Assembly: GCA_050180705.1 (NCBI GenBank)
Contig: JBFXDX010000009.1
Span: 139,958-203,957 of the forward strand
Direction: 5' to 3'
DNA length: 64,000 bases
From: SB25 sp050180705
GTDB taxonomy: Bacteria > Bacteroidota > Bacteroidia > Bacteroidales > Tenuifilaceae
In this document: piece after piece, positions 26,844-35,406 of the stretch
Layout of the letters: the number at the start of each line of letters is the position of its first letter
Position numbering within the stretch: position 1 is the stretch's first letter
The notes under the pieces: model-generated
The model's database searches: none
What the model was told of the DNA's origin: nothing
What the model saw: only the letters and a program-made list of their open reading frames with translations
Made by a program: the position numbers and the translations under genes

Positions 26844-27731
26844 ATGGAAAACAATGTAAAACCATCAAAAGCAGTACCTGTACTAACATTCGTTGTAGTT
26901 GTACTATTAGTTGTTTTGGCAGGACTTACCTATGTTTACTATCAGCAAAAGCAGACAGCAAAGGAGACAGAGACTCAGCTGTTAGCTGAAAAAGATTCTA
27001 TTTCGACGAATCTACTTAATTTAATGACTGATTATAAGGAGATGGAAACCGATAACGATTCCTTAAATCAGAAATTAACGCGCGAGCAGCAACACGCCAA
27101 GAAACTCTATGATGAGTTACAAAGCGTAAAACGAGTTAGCTATGCTAAAATTAAGGAGTATCAGAAAGAGTTGGGAACTTTACGTTCTATTATGAAGGAT
27201 ATGCTTCACGATATTGATTCTCTGAACGCTATGAATAAGGAGCTGATTGCCGAAAACATTAAAGTTAAGGAAGAGGCTGCAACTGCTAAGCAGAATGTTA
27301 AGGATTTGGAACAGAAAACCGAGGAGTTAAATTCACAAGTTGCAAAGGGATCTATTGTTAAGGCTCGCGATATCGTTGCCATGGGAGTTAGCCGTCGCGG
27401 AAACGAAGTAACTCGTGCTCGACGAGTTGAAAAAATCCGTGCTTGCTTCACTCTTAACGAGAATGCAATTGCAAAGGCTGGGAATAGAAATGTTTATATG
27501 CGAATTGTTGGCCCCGACGATTATGTACTTGCTAAATCGGAGACCGATGTTTTTGATTTTGAAGGAGAAAAAATTGTTTTCTCTGCAAACCGTGAGGTTG
27601 ACTACCAGAATAAAGATGTTGAAATGTGTATTTACTATGACAACAAGGGCGAACTTTTGAAAGGAACCTACAAGGTGACTCTTTATATGGATGGCTTTAT
27701 GATTGGTTATAGTGAGTTCTCATTGAAGTAA
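26844..27731 (+). CDS. Membrane-anchored coiled-coil protein of unknown function
   Basis: A 295-residue protein with a short cytoplasmic start and one transmembrane helix at about 12-33 (VPVLTFVVVVLLVVLAGLTYVYY). A long Glu/Lys/Gln-rich coiled coil runs over about 38-170, and a compact beta-rich C-terminal domain over about 185-295 (VEKIRACFTLNENAIAKAG, YKVTLYMDGFMIGYSEFSL). It probably projects into the periplasm as a rod with a terminal head. No family was recognised. It is cotranscribed with gldA by spacing, and a strong terminator follows. A structural role in the envelope is possible but not shown. Confidence 0.8.
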   Translation: MENNVKPSKAVPVLTFVVVVLLVVLAGLTYVYYQQKQTAKETETQLLAEKDSISTNLLNLMTDYKEMETDNDSLNQKLTREQQHAKKLYDELQSVKRVSYAKIKEYQKELGTLRSIMKDMLHDIDSLNAMNKELIAENIKVKEEAATAKQNVKDLEQKTEELNSQVAKGSIVKARDIVAMGVSRRGNEVTRARRVEKIRACFTLNENAIAKAGNRNVYMRIVGPDDYVLAKSETDVFDFEGEKIVFSANREVDYQNKDVEMCIYYDNKGELLKGTYKVTLYMDGFMIGYSEFSLK

Positions 27732-27753
27732 GCAGATATTTTTATCAAGAAAG

Positions 27754-27779
27754 AGCGCGAACTTGTTCGCGCTTTTTTT
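27754..27779 (+). terminator. Rho-independent terminator of the gldA unit
   Basis: The 8-bp stem AGCGCGAA / TTCGCGCT with loop CTTG is followed by seven T residues. Confidence 0.9.
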
Positions 27780-28279
27780 GCATGTACATTATAAATATTG
27801 TGTTAGTTTTTAGTAATCCTGTAAGTTAAGGTTCGTTTTGTTTTAGCTATATGGTTTCGTTGAAAGTATTTAGATGCGGAATCTATTATATTTTAGAGAC
27901 TTACGAATTTATTGCTAATGATAAATAGGAGATAAAACAATTATAACAATGGATAAAATCCCATTTAATATTTGTATGACAATTTGATATATAGATAATT
28001 ATGATTCTTACCATTAACTACGAATAGCTTGCTGTTTAGTTAAAAAGAAGCCATTCGTTGCAATTATGTTTGCCAATTGATAAATAAGTCTACATAGAAA
28101 AGAACGATAGGTGCCATTGGCTAAATATAAAGAAGGCACCATGTATGCTGTTCAAAAATAGAATATTGGTTGTATTCCAGCATTAGGGTAAGCCATCTCG
28201 TATCATTTTATTTTTACTGTTAACTTCTTACAATCAACTAAATTTTATTAATTTGCCTTTTGTTTAAAACATAAAAACC
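27780..28279. other. 500-bp AT-rich intergenic region, nothing recognised
   Basis: No open frame, strong hairpin or repeat was recognised between the gldA terminator and the gene at 28280. No clear TAnnTTTG element was found just before that gene. Confidence 0.4.
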
Positions 28280-29158
28280 ATGAAAAAGTCCATTCTTATT
28301 GCATTAGTAACAGTTTTGATTATAGTACCATCCATTTTGGTTGCTCAAAATAGACCACCACAGGATATTAGGCGGGTTATTGTCACCAGTAAGTACGAAA
28401 TTAAGGATGGACAGAGAATTGCCAAAAGCATGGCTGTAAAGCAGGAAATAAAGGATTCGTTGGATAGGATCCATACTATTTTAAATAGGGATTATTCTAC
28501 CCAAAGAGTGATAAGTCACACTTGGCACACGTTTAATGGTAAACAGATAGTTAGAACTGATGAGTTTGCAGACGAAAAACTTAAATATTATAAATTATTT
28601 ACTTACAATAGTGATTCAACCAAGGCAACCGAAACTATCTATTTGGTTAGGCCTATCGACACTGCACTATACGTTAAACTTGCTTACAAGTACAATAATT
28701 TAAGAAAGCCGATTCAAATAGATGCAACCGATTCTAAAGGTAAAAGAACTTATCGTTCAAAAAGCTCTTACGATTCAAAAGGAACAGAACTAAAGCGTAC
28801 GGTTAAGGTAAAAAAGAACTTTGTACCTATGGATTCTGTAATTAATTTAGTAAACGTTCCATCCTATGATTCTGTAGGAAGAATTTCTGCTGAAGTTATA
28901 ACTCGTAAATATTTCAACGGAAAAACTATAACAGAATCGTATAGATATGGTTATGATAAGGCTGGCTTGCTATCTTCAGTTGAAACTTTAGACGGAAGTG
29001 GAAAAATCATTACAAAGAAAATCTTAGAGTATAATAATAAGGGTATGCTAAAATTTGTCTCTGTATTCGACGCTAATAATATTCTAATTGAGTACTATGC
29101 TAAGAGATACGAGTTATACCCAACTCGTGATAGGAGAAATCAGATAATTGAATATTAG
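28280..29158 (+). CDS. Secreted protein of unknown function with YD-like strand repeats
   Basis: A 292-residue protein with a clear signal peptide (SILIALVTVLIIVPSILVAQ, cleavage near residue 22). The mature part is basic and built of alternating strands with recurring motifs such as YDSKGTELKR, YDSVGRISAE, YDKAGLLSSVE and YNNKGMLKFVS, spaced roughly 20-40 residues. These resemble the YD/MORN-like repeats of many Bacteroidota exported proteins. No catalytic motif or sorting domain was seen. It is monocistronic, with no evident partner. It is probably periplasmic or outer-surface; the function is not assigned. Confidence 0.75.
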   Translation: MKKSILIALVTVLIIVPSILVAQNRPPQDIRRVIVTSKYEIKDGQRIAKSMAVKQEIKDSLDRIHTILNRDYSTQRVISHTWHTFNGKQIVRTDEFADEKLKYYKLFTYNSDSTKATETIYLVRPIDTALYVKLAYKYNNLRKPIQIDATDSKGKRTYRSKSSYDSKGTELKRTVKVKKNFVPMDSVINLVNVPSYDSVGRISAEVITRKYFNGKTITESYRYGYDKAGLLSSVETLDGSGKIITKKILEYNNKGMLKFVSVFDANNILIEYYAKRYELYPTRDRRNQIIEY

Positions 29159-29481
29159 GTTAAGTGAGATTTGCCGCTGATTGAATTTTAAAGGCATTTC
29201 GAGGTTTTTCATATATCTCCAAATTCGGACAAACCAGTAAATTACATTTTGCCGATTTCGGACAAAATTGCCATGTTTAATCTGATTACTTTATTTATAA
29301 TCAAACATATACGTCTTATGGCACTATTATTGGTTAATTTATTTAGATTTTTTAAGTTCTTTGTGTTTTATTGATAACTATTGGTGGAGTAAAGATTCAT
29401 CTTTTAGAATTTAACATTGGTCAAAGAATATTCTTTGATAGTCTAATTCTAATAACCTTTTAGAACATCGCCCCGTAATAG
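29159..29481. other. Intergenic region with TCGGACAA half-sites
   Basis: No gene is seen. TTCGGACAAAC (29224-29234) and a near-palindrome around TTTTGCCGATTTCGGACAAA (29246-29266) share the half-site TCGGACAA. A related palindrome, TTGTCC-N6-GGACAA, occurs upstream of the large surface protein at 61086-61103. These could be operator sites. Confidence 0.35.
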
Positions 29482-29512
29482 TTTGTTGGTAACCCGATAA
29501 AAAGTAACTTTG
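29482..29512 (+). promoter_or_regulatory. Near-consensus Bacteroidota promoter of the T9SS cassette
   Basis: TTTG (29482-29485), a 19-nt spacer and TAACTTTG (29505-29512) match TTTG-N19-21-TAnnTTTG. This is the best promoter match in the window. It implies a start site near 29519 and a 130-nt leader before the gene at 29651, suggesting strong expression. Confidence 0.75.
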
Positions 29513-29524
29513 CAAATTTTTACC

Positions 29525-29581
29525 ATGGAAAGTCACAATAAAAATAAGAAAAGAAGTAATGACCGAAATAAGCCACCATAG
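29525..29581 (+). CDS. Possible 18-codon leader peptide ending in a hairpin
   Basis: An ATG six bases after the predicted start site opens an 18-codon frame rich in Asn, Lys and Arg (start MESHNKNKKRS, end NKPP) that stops at TAG (29579-29581). The stop is the loop of the hairpin CCACCA-TAG-TGGTGG (29573-29587). In frame past the stop come codons for WWIFYT and then TAA. It may be a leader peptide, a broken small gene, or chance. Translation is not shown. Confidence 0.3.
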   Translation: MESHNKNKKRSNDRNKPP

Positions 29582-29650
29582 TGGTGGATATTTTATACAT
29601 AATTATTGCGTAAAACATTTTTTAAATTATAAACTTTAATTTTTAATACT

Positions 29651-30580
29651 ATGAGAAAATCGACACTTTTAAAAATGGCGTTTGTTTTTAGCACATTATT
29701 TATGTTTGCAGAAACTAATGCTCAGATTTTGGTAAATTATTCTGAAACCAATGCAGTTGATATGTATCAAACTGTTAACACTAATTTCAGATTATATGTT
29801 AAACCTGACTTGGTTTATAGCCCAACTTATGATGCAGCAACCAATGGAAATGTAAATACTGGTTCTTACTGGATGTTTGTAATTTCAGGTGGCTTAACAG
29901 CAGTAAATCCTGCTTCTCTTGCTACAGCAGTAAATCAGAACTGGGTTGAATTAACAGCAGCCACAGTTGGTGCTCAAACTGTTACCGCTGCTGAACAGTG
30001 GGGTGCTGCTGGTTGTGCTGATGGAACTCCAGAATCATTAAATGTTAATGTTGTAGCTGCTCCTATTGCTCAAATTTCAACAGCAGATCCTGCTGTTAGA
30101 TGTACTGATGCAGTTGGGCTTGGAGCTGATGCTGTTACTATTGCTATTACTGAAGATGTTCCTGCTACTTTAGCAAATTATGCTTTTGCTGTAACTGAAA
30201 CGGTTGTAAACTGGGATGATATAAGTGGAACGAATCCTACAGCAGTGTCAAACAACGCAACTTTTGTAAATAATACTATAGGAGCAAAAGCAGCCGCAAC
30301 AGAAGTTGCTCAACCTAGTTATACAATTTCTTTTAACACTTCCAATTTAGCAATTCAAAACGCTAAGGTAACTGTTTATACTTATACTTTAGTTAAAGCA
30401 ACAGATGCTCCTGGTGCTGCAGCAAATGGTATCGTATCGACGGTTTCGCATAAATCTAATTACTTAGCAGGAGTTGTTTCTACATACCCATTTGATACAA
30501 AAACAACCTACCAAGTTATTGTTGCTCCAACACCAACAACAGGGCCAATTTATCATATTCCTAATAATTTTACTTTCTAA
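29651..30580 (+). CDS. Secreted structural-type protein of a T9SS cassette
   Basis: A 309-residue protein with a signal peptide (MAFVFSTLFMFAETNAQ, about 9-25). The mature chain is unusually rich in Ala, Thr, Val and Asn and poor in charge, and it has two Cys (near residues 117 and 156). It resembles repetitive surface or filament subunits with Ig-like strands. No C-terminal sorting domain was recognised. It is the first and probably most highly expressed gene of a three-gene set, with a gliding-motility C-terminal-domain protein and PorP/SprF. A surface-layer or filament role is inferred from composition and context. It is separated from the next gene by a strong hairpin. Confidence 0.75.
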   Translation: MRKSTLLKMAFVFSTLFMFAETNAQILVNYSETNAVDMYQTVNTNFRLYVKPDLVYSPTYDAATNGNVNTGSYWMFVISGGLTAVNPASLATAVNQNWVELTAATVGAQTVTAAEQWGAAGCADGTPESLNVNVVAAPIAQISTADPAVRCTDAVGLGADAVTIAITEDVPATLANYAFAVTETVVNWDDISGTNPTAVSNNATFVNNTIGAKAAATEVAQPSYTISFNTSNLAIQNAKVTVYTYTLVKATDAPGAAANGIVSTVSHKSNYLAGVVSTYPFDTKTTYQVIVAPTPTTGPIYHIPNNFTF

Positions 30581-30606
30581 TTTATTAAAAGAAAACAATT
30601 TTATCT

Positions 30607-30638
30607 AACCCTGACAGGCATCAAACCCTGTCAGGGTT
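30607..30638 (+). terminator. 12-bp hairpin between the structural gene and the secretion genes
   Basis: AACCCTGACAGG / CCTGTCAGGGTT is a perfect 12-bp stem with an 8-nt loop, followed by TAAATAAG rather than a long T run. It is likely to cause partial termination or to stabilise the upstream message. Confidence 0.7.
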
Positions 30639-30691
30639 TAAATAAGAGAGAGGAATTCTTGAAGGAGATTTTATAGAAAAGAGGCAGCAGT

Positions 30692-31795
30692 TTGAAAAAA
30701 TTTACCCAAATATTACCTGTACTTATTATACTTTTAACCCTGGTGGGGATTAACATCGTGCAAGCTCAAGATAATATACACTCGGCTTGCGTTGGTACCA
30801 CAGAAAGATATGGGGTAAAAGGGTTTAATGGCATTTCGGATTTTGAGTGGGTTATTACCGATCCCGATGGAAATATATTACCAACAACTTCTTATCAACT
30901 CTTGGCTCGAGGCGATTCTATTGAGATTACCTGGGGCGAAGGACTTAAGGGTGGTATATATACATTCTCGGTAACCGAGCATACCGATTATGGTTGTACG
31001 GGCGCACCTTTTGAAGCATATATTACGCTTAACACTCCCGAAATTTTTGTTCCCATTTCGAATAACATAAATGATGAAATGGGTGTTTGTTACGGACAAA
31101 TAGCAACACTTGATCCGGGAAGCGGATTTCGTAGTTACCTTTGGCAGGACGATAATACCAATCAGGTATACTACACAGGCGAATCGGGAACGTATACAGT
31201 AAGGTTGGTTAACGATACCTACAACTGTTCGTACGATTCAACCCGATTGGCTGTTTACGATTTACCGACAGTATCGCTAGGACAGGATACATTCTTGTTT
31301 GCAAACGAAACATTAACGTTGGATGTTTATAATCCCGACTTTAGTTTTTATAACTGGAGCACCAACGAAATTACATCGAGCATAACGGTTGATGGGCTAA
31401 GTGGAAAGCAGGAGGTTTGGGTACTTGTTACCGATCTTCATGGATGCCAAAATTCCGATACTGTAATTATTGGTGCGGCCGATTACAGCAAGCTAAAAAT
31501 TCCAGCAGCCTTTACACCTAATGGCGATGGCTTTAACGATACTTGGATATTCCCAGCCACAAGAAATGCCGATGGACAATATGTTGATGTAAGCAATTAT
31601 TTGCAGGATGTTGATGTTAAGGTATTCGATCGTTGGGGAAAACTGGTTTGGAAGCATAAGGGCATGAACAAGGAGTGGAATGGTAAGGATTTGGGCGGCA
31701 AAGAACTGCCTATGGATTCTTATCACTATATAATTGTATTTACAGTTGCTGGCGAGAAGTTTGAGTATAAGGGAAGTATTACTATCATAAGGTAG
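30692..31795 (+). CDS. Gliding motility-associated C-terminal domain protein (T9SS type B substrate)
   Basis: A 367-residue exported protein with start codon TTG at 30692 (a GGAG lies at 30664-30667, rather far upstream) and a signal peptide (QILPVLIILLTLVGINIVQAQ). Two or three Ig/PKD-like domains follow (about 28-245, with YLWQDDNTNQVYYTGESGTY and FYNWSTNEITSSITV). The C-terminal about 90 residues are the gliding-motility-associated sorting domain: IPAAFTPNGDGFNDTWIFP, VKVFDRWGKLVWKH, EWNGKDLGGKELPMDSYHY and the ending YKGSITIIR. This type B signal is secreted by the type IX system, usually with a neighbouring PorP/SprF, which is the next gene. Confidence 0.9.
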   Translation: MKKFTQILPVLIILLTLVGINIVQAQDNIHSACVGTTERYGVKGFNGISDFEWVITDPDGNILPTTSYQLLARGDSIEITWGEGLKGGIYTFSVTEHTDYGCTGAPFEAYITLNTPEIFVPISNNINDEMGVCYGQIATLDPGSGFRSYLWQDDNTNQVYYTGESGTYTVRLVNDTYNCSYDSTRLAVYDLPTVSLGQDTFLFANETLTLDVYNPDFSFYNWSTNEITSSITVDGLSGKQEVWVLVTDLHGCQNSDTVIIGAADYSKLKIPAAFTPNGDGFNDTWIFPATRNADGQYVDVSNYLQDVDVKVFDRWGKLVWKHKGMNKEWNGKDLGGKELPMDSYHYIIVFTVAGEKFEYKGSITIIR

Positions 31796-31863
31796 TTTAT
31801 AGAGTTTTGAAATTTAATTGTTTATATAAAGCAGAAAATTGCCTTTCATAAATAGGAAAAATC

Positions 31864-32859
31864 ATGAGAATAAAAAGGCAAATAGGATTGGTTGGTTTTA
31901 TAGGGATAATGTGCTTATTCTCTTTAGGAGTAAAAGCACAGCAGCAACCCCTATATAGTCAGTATATGCTCGATGCATATCTTGTAAACCCAGCGGTTGC
32001 AGGAGCAGAGGGGGTTACGGCATTCAATCTTACTGCACGTAAGCAGTGGGCTGGATACACCGAGGCACCAAGCACATATGCACTTAGTGCACAAACTCGT
32101 ATTTTAAAAACCAGCTTTAGAAATCGCAGCCGACTTATAAAATCTCGTGTACGTCGTCGTAGGCCAAGTGGTAGAGTTGGTTTAGGTGCATTTGTTTTTA
32201 ATGATAACAACGGACGTATACACCGTACAGGATTACAAGGAACATATGCTTACCATATATATGTTCGTGATTATCAAATAAGTTTTGGTGCATCAATATC
32301 GGCATTTCAGTTTAAGGCAAATGTTACTAAGGATGATGTAATACAAACCGATGATCCATTGCTACAGGGAAAAATTTCAAAATTTGCTCCCGATGCAAAT
32401 GTTGGTTTTTTGCTTAGCAAGGATAATTTTTATGCAGGACTGTCTGCTACTTCGTTATTCCAGAGTGCTATTCAGTTTGGATCGGGCAATTCCGATGTTG
32501 CATACCGTTTATTGCGCCAATATTATGTTGTAGGTGGTTATAGAATTCAACCTTATAGAAGCGATTTTGCATTTGAACCATCATTTCTATTTACTACAAA
32601 TGAACGATTTCAAAAGGGCTTGGACTTTAACATTAAAGGATACTACAAGAATGATTACTGGCTTGGCGTTTCGTTCCGTTCATCGGGGGCTGTTGTAACA
32701 ATGTTTGGTGTAAAATACCAACAATTTTACTTTGGATATGCATTTGACTACAGTTTCAGCGATGTGTCGACTATTTCGAAAAGTGGATCGCATGAGTTGA
32801 TGGTTGGAATGAAGATTGGTGATAGTGCACGACGTTACCGTTGGTTGAATAGATTCTAA
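31864..32859 (+). CDS. PorP/SprF family type IX secretion membrane protein
   Basis: A 331-residue outer-membrane beta-barrel protein. The signal peptide is followed at once by QQQPLYSQYMLDAYLVNPAVAGAEG, the family hallmark (PLYSQY....  NPA.AG). ARKQWAGYTEAPSTYALSAQ and GLGAFVFNDNNGRIHRTG also fit. A basic loop (SRLIKSRVRRRRPSGRVG) lies at about 97-114. Members help secrete and anchor the type B-sorted protein encoded next to them. A terminator follows. Confidence 0.93.
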   Translation: MRIKRQIGLVGFIGIMCLFSLGVKAQQQPLYSQYMLDAYLVNPAVAGAEGVTAFNLTARKQWAGYTEAPSTYALSAQTRILKTSFRNRSRLIKSRVRRRRPSGRVGLGAFVFNDNNGRIHRTGLQGTYAYHIYVRDYQISFGASISAFQFKANVTKDDVIQTDDPLLQGKISKFAPDANVGFLLSKDNFYAGLSATSLFQSAIQFGSGNSDVAYRLLRQYYVVGGYRIQPYRSDFAFEPSFLFTTNERFQKGLDFNIKGYYKNDYWLGVSFRSSGAVVTMFGVKYQQFYFGYAFDYSFSDVSTISKSGSHELMVGMKIGDSARRYRWLNRF

Positions 32860-32881
32860 GTAATTAGTACAATAATAGTAT

Positions 32882-32909
32882 AAGGAGATATATTATTATC
32901 TCCTTTTTT
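32882..32909 (+). terminator. Rho-independent terminator of the T9SS cassette
   Basis: The 9-bp stem AAGGAGATA / TATCTCCTT with a 6-nt loop is followed by T residues. Confidence 0.88.
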
Positions 32910-33135
32910 AATTTACGACAATAGATAATGCATATATTTTTAGTCATCTTGAGTTTGTCTACAGGTGGATAGATTAGACGATTCTACTTAAATAATCTTC
33001 TGATGTTTGATCGGATACAGTTGAAATATCTTTACGAGCAAGGAGCAAGCATTCACAATAGAGTATCTTTTTGCGAGTTCACCGAAGCAAACAACTAAAA
33101 ATATTTATCTTTACAAATCATCAAAATACAGAATT

Positions 33136-33960
33136 ATGTTAGCATATATCCCTTGGAATATTGATCCCGAAATTTTTAGGTTAGGTCCATTTGCAGTTCG
33201 ATATTACGGTTTAATGTGGGCCATAGCTTTTTATCTAGGATATATTGTTTTTAATAAGTTTGTTAAGCGCGAAGGACTTTCTGCAGAGTTCTTGGATTCC
33301 TTAACAATGTATATGGTTATTGGAACCGTAATAGGAGCACGTTTGGGTCACTGCTTCTTTTACGAACCAGCCTATTACTTAAGCCATCCGTTCGAGATAA
33401 TTAAGATATGGAAGGGTGGATTGGCAAGTCATGGCGCGGCTATTGGAATACTTATATCACTGTACCTTTTTGCCAGAAAGCATAAAGTTCCAATGATCTA
33501 TGTGGTGGATCGTGTTGTGATTACAGTTGCGCTTGGTGGTGCATTTATTCGTTTGGGAAACTTGATGAACTCCGAAATTTATGGTGTGGAAACAACTTTA
33601 CCATGGGGTTTTATCTTTCAGCAGAATAACGAGATTTTCCCAAAGCATCCCACACAGCTATACGAGGCGTTGTCGTACTTTCTGATATTTTTCATTCTTT
33701 ACTTTTACTACCGTAAGCATGAAGGAAAAACTAAAACTGGATTTATTTTTGGTGTGTTTCTCATTTTGCTTTTCGCCGCTCGTTTCTTAATAGAGTATGT
33801 TAAAGAGCCACAGGTAGAGTTTGAGAAAACTATGGCATTGAATATGGGTCAATGGTTAAGTGTTCCGTTTATTTTGGCTGGCGTTTTCTTTGTTGCTTAC
33901 TCTTATATGAAGCCAAGAGTTTTTATTCCTGAGCCGGAGAAAAGTAAAAAGGTAAAGTAG
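33136..33960 (+). CDS. lgt: Prolipoprotein diacylglyceryl transferase
   Basis: A 274-residue inner-membrane enzyme that adds diacylglycerol from phosphatidylglycerol to lipobox cysteines. It has about seven hydrophobic helices. Signatures include FAVRYYGLMWAIAF, GARLGHCFFYEP, KGGLASHGAAIG (catalytic region), the Lgt signature GGAFIRLGNLMNSEIYG and HPTQLYEAL. TATCTTTA at 33106-33113 is a candidate -7 element. Its terminator is interrupted by an insertion sequence. Confidence 0.97.
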   Translation: MLAYIPWNIDPEIFRLGPFAVRYYGLMWAIAFYLGYIVFNKFVKREGLSAEFLDSLTMYMVIGTVIGARLGHCFFYEPAYYLSHPFEIIKIWKGGLASHGAAIGILISLYLFARKHKVPMIYVVDRVVITVALGGAFIRLGNLMNSEIYGVETTLPWGFIFQQNNEIFPKHPTQLYEALSYFLIFFILYFYYRKHEGKTKTGFIFGVFLILLFAARFLIEYVKEPQVEFEKTMALNMGQWLSVPFILAGVFFVAYSYMKPRVFIPEPEKSKKVK

Positions 33961-34004
33961 ATATTGTAATATTGATAAAGATAAAAGCCTGCAAAAATGA
34001 AGTG

Positions 34005-34045
34005 CACCCCAAAAGTTAGACATAAAACTTTTGGGGTGTTTTTTT
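34005..34045 (+). terminator. Terminator inside the left end of the IS
   Basis: CACCCCAAAAGTT (34005-34017) pairs perfectly with AACTTTTGGGGTG (34026-34038) over 13 bp, with an 8-nt loop and then seven T residues. It should stop transcription entering the transposase from lgt, and the first arm is part of the terminal repeat. Confidence 0.85.
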
Positions 34046-34579
34046 ATGCAAAAAAGGAAAAATAGGAAGCACAGCCTTTCTGAGAAAATTGAGGTAATAA
34101 AAGATTACCAATCAGGTTATGGTAGTACAACCATAAGCAACAGAAGAAAAATTGCCGACAGTTTGATAAAGAGATGGATACGAACTTATCAGGCTCATGG
34201 GATAGAGGGTTTACAAAAGCAGTCAAGAGCAACTATTTCTGCCCATATCAAGCAGCAAGCAGTTAAGGAGATTATTGAAGAATGCTTATCTTTCGAAACG
34301 GTTGCTCTAAAATACCACGTAAGTATTTCGGCTGTTTACTCGTGGTTTCAACGGGTAAAGGAGCATGGATATGCATCGCTGTTAACAATAAAACAAGGGC
34401 GGCCAACTGAATTAATGGGCAGACCAAAGAAAAAACAACCGGAAACAGAATTAGAAAAGCTTCAGGCAGAATTGCGTTACCTCAGGGCAGAAAACGCACT
34501 CTTAAAAAAATTGAAGGCCTTAGAGGAGGAACGGACTACACACGAAAACGCAAGACTGTCCAAGCCATCGAAACGCTAA
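34046..34579 (+). CDS. IS3-family transposase OrfA (helix-turn-helix)
   Basis: The start is ATG at 34046 (MQKRKNRKHSLSEKIEVI); a TTG at 34031 lies in the terminator stem and is rejected. The 177-residue protein has two helix-turn-helix segments (about 10-60 and 70-115), with IADSLIKRWIRTYQAHGIEGL and ALKYHVSISAVYSWFQRVKEHG. A leucine-zipper-like coiled coil (ELEKLQAELRYLRAENALLKKLK) typical of IS150 OrfA follows. It binds the element ends. The tail after the A7 tract is replaced by OrfB upon frameshifting. Confidence 0.9.
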   Translation: MQKRKNRKHSLSEKIEVIKDYQSGYGSTTISNRRKIADSLIKRWIRTYQAHGIEGLQKQSRATISAHIKQQAVKEIIEECLSFETVALKYHVSISAVYSWFQRVKEHGYASLLTIKQGRPTELMGRPKKKQPETELEKLQAELRYLRAENALLKKLKALEEERTTHENARLSKPSKR

Positions 34580-35406
34580 GGCCTCAACATAACCTTTCAG
34601 ATTTATTGAAAGCGTCATCGATGGCTCGTGCTACTTATTATTATCATTTAAAACAACTTGCCAATCCTGATAAGCATGAACACATACGTGCGAAAATAAA
34701 ATTAATCTATCACGCCCATAAAGGACGTTATGGATACAGGCGCATCACGTTAGAGTTGCGTAATCAATCCATGGAAATTAATCGCAAAAGGGTTGCACGC
34801 TTAATGCATGAGTGTGGCCTGAAATCGCTGGTGAGAATAAAGAAGTATCGGTCATACAAAGGCTCTATAGGAAAAATTGCCCCGAATGTTCTGGAACGCA
34901 ATTTTAATGCGATAGCTATCAATAAAAAATGGGTAACCGATGTTACAGAGTTTTCTCTATTTAGTCAAAAAAGATATCTCTCACCTATTATGGACTTGTA
35001 TAATGGTGAAATTATCAGTTATACCATAAGTGACCATCCGAATTTATTAATGGTAACAAGTATGCCTAGCAAAGCGCTAAAGGGTATCAAGAAAGGTTCT
35101 GGTTTACTATTGCATTCTGATCAAGGATGGCATTATCAGCATGCAACCTATCAGAAAATGCTTAAAAAGAAAGGTGTTGTGCAAAGCATGTCGCGAAAAG
35201 GAAATTGCCTGGATAATGCTAAAATGGAGAACTTCTTCGGATTATTAAAATCCGAATTATTATACTTGCAGAAGTTTAATTCAATTGAAGAGTTTGAGAG
35301 GGAGCTTAAAAACTATATATTCTACTATAATAACTTTAGAATCAAACAAAAACTAAAAGGACTGAGTCCTGTACAATACAGAAATCAGTCCTTAAATATA
35401 GCTTAA
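34504..35406 (+). CDS. IS3-family transposase OrfB (DDE integrase), made by -1 frameshift
   Basis: The frame is -1 relative to OrfA and open from the A7 tract at 34504-34510 (A AAA AAA context), with no stop through KKIEGLRGGTDYTRKRK into the first internal ATG at 34621. The rve catalytic core has the DDE triad: Asp in KKWVTDVTEF, Asp in LLHSDQGWHYQ and Glu in DNAKMENFFGLLKSEL. HTH_21-like residues YHAHKGRYGYRRIT precede it. The product OrfAB is the transposase. The frame is complete to TAA at 35406. Confidence 0.9.
   Translation, partial: KKIEGLRGGTDYTRKRKTVQAIETLRPQHNLSDLLKASSMARATYYYHLKQLANPDKHEHIRAKIKLIYHAHKGRYGYRRITLELRNQSMEINRKRVARLMHECGLKSLVRIKKYRSYKGSIGKIAPNVLERNFNAIAINKKWVTDVTEFSLFSQKRYLSPIMDLYNGEIISYTISDHPNLLMVTSMPSKALKGIKKGSGLLLHSDQGWHYQHATYQKMLKKKGVVQSMSRKGNCLDNAKMENFFGLLKSELLYLQKFNSIEEFERELKNYIFYYNNFRIKQKLKGLSPVQYRNQSLNIA

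Noticed and set aside
34031..34045. TTG start for OrfA at 34031
   Set aside because: It lies in the 3' arm of the terminator stem; the ATG at 34046 gives a standard OrfA start.
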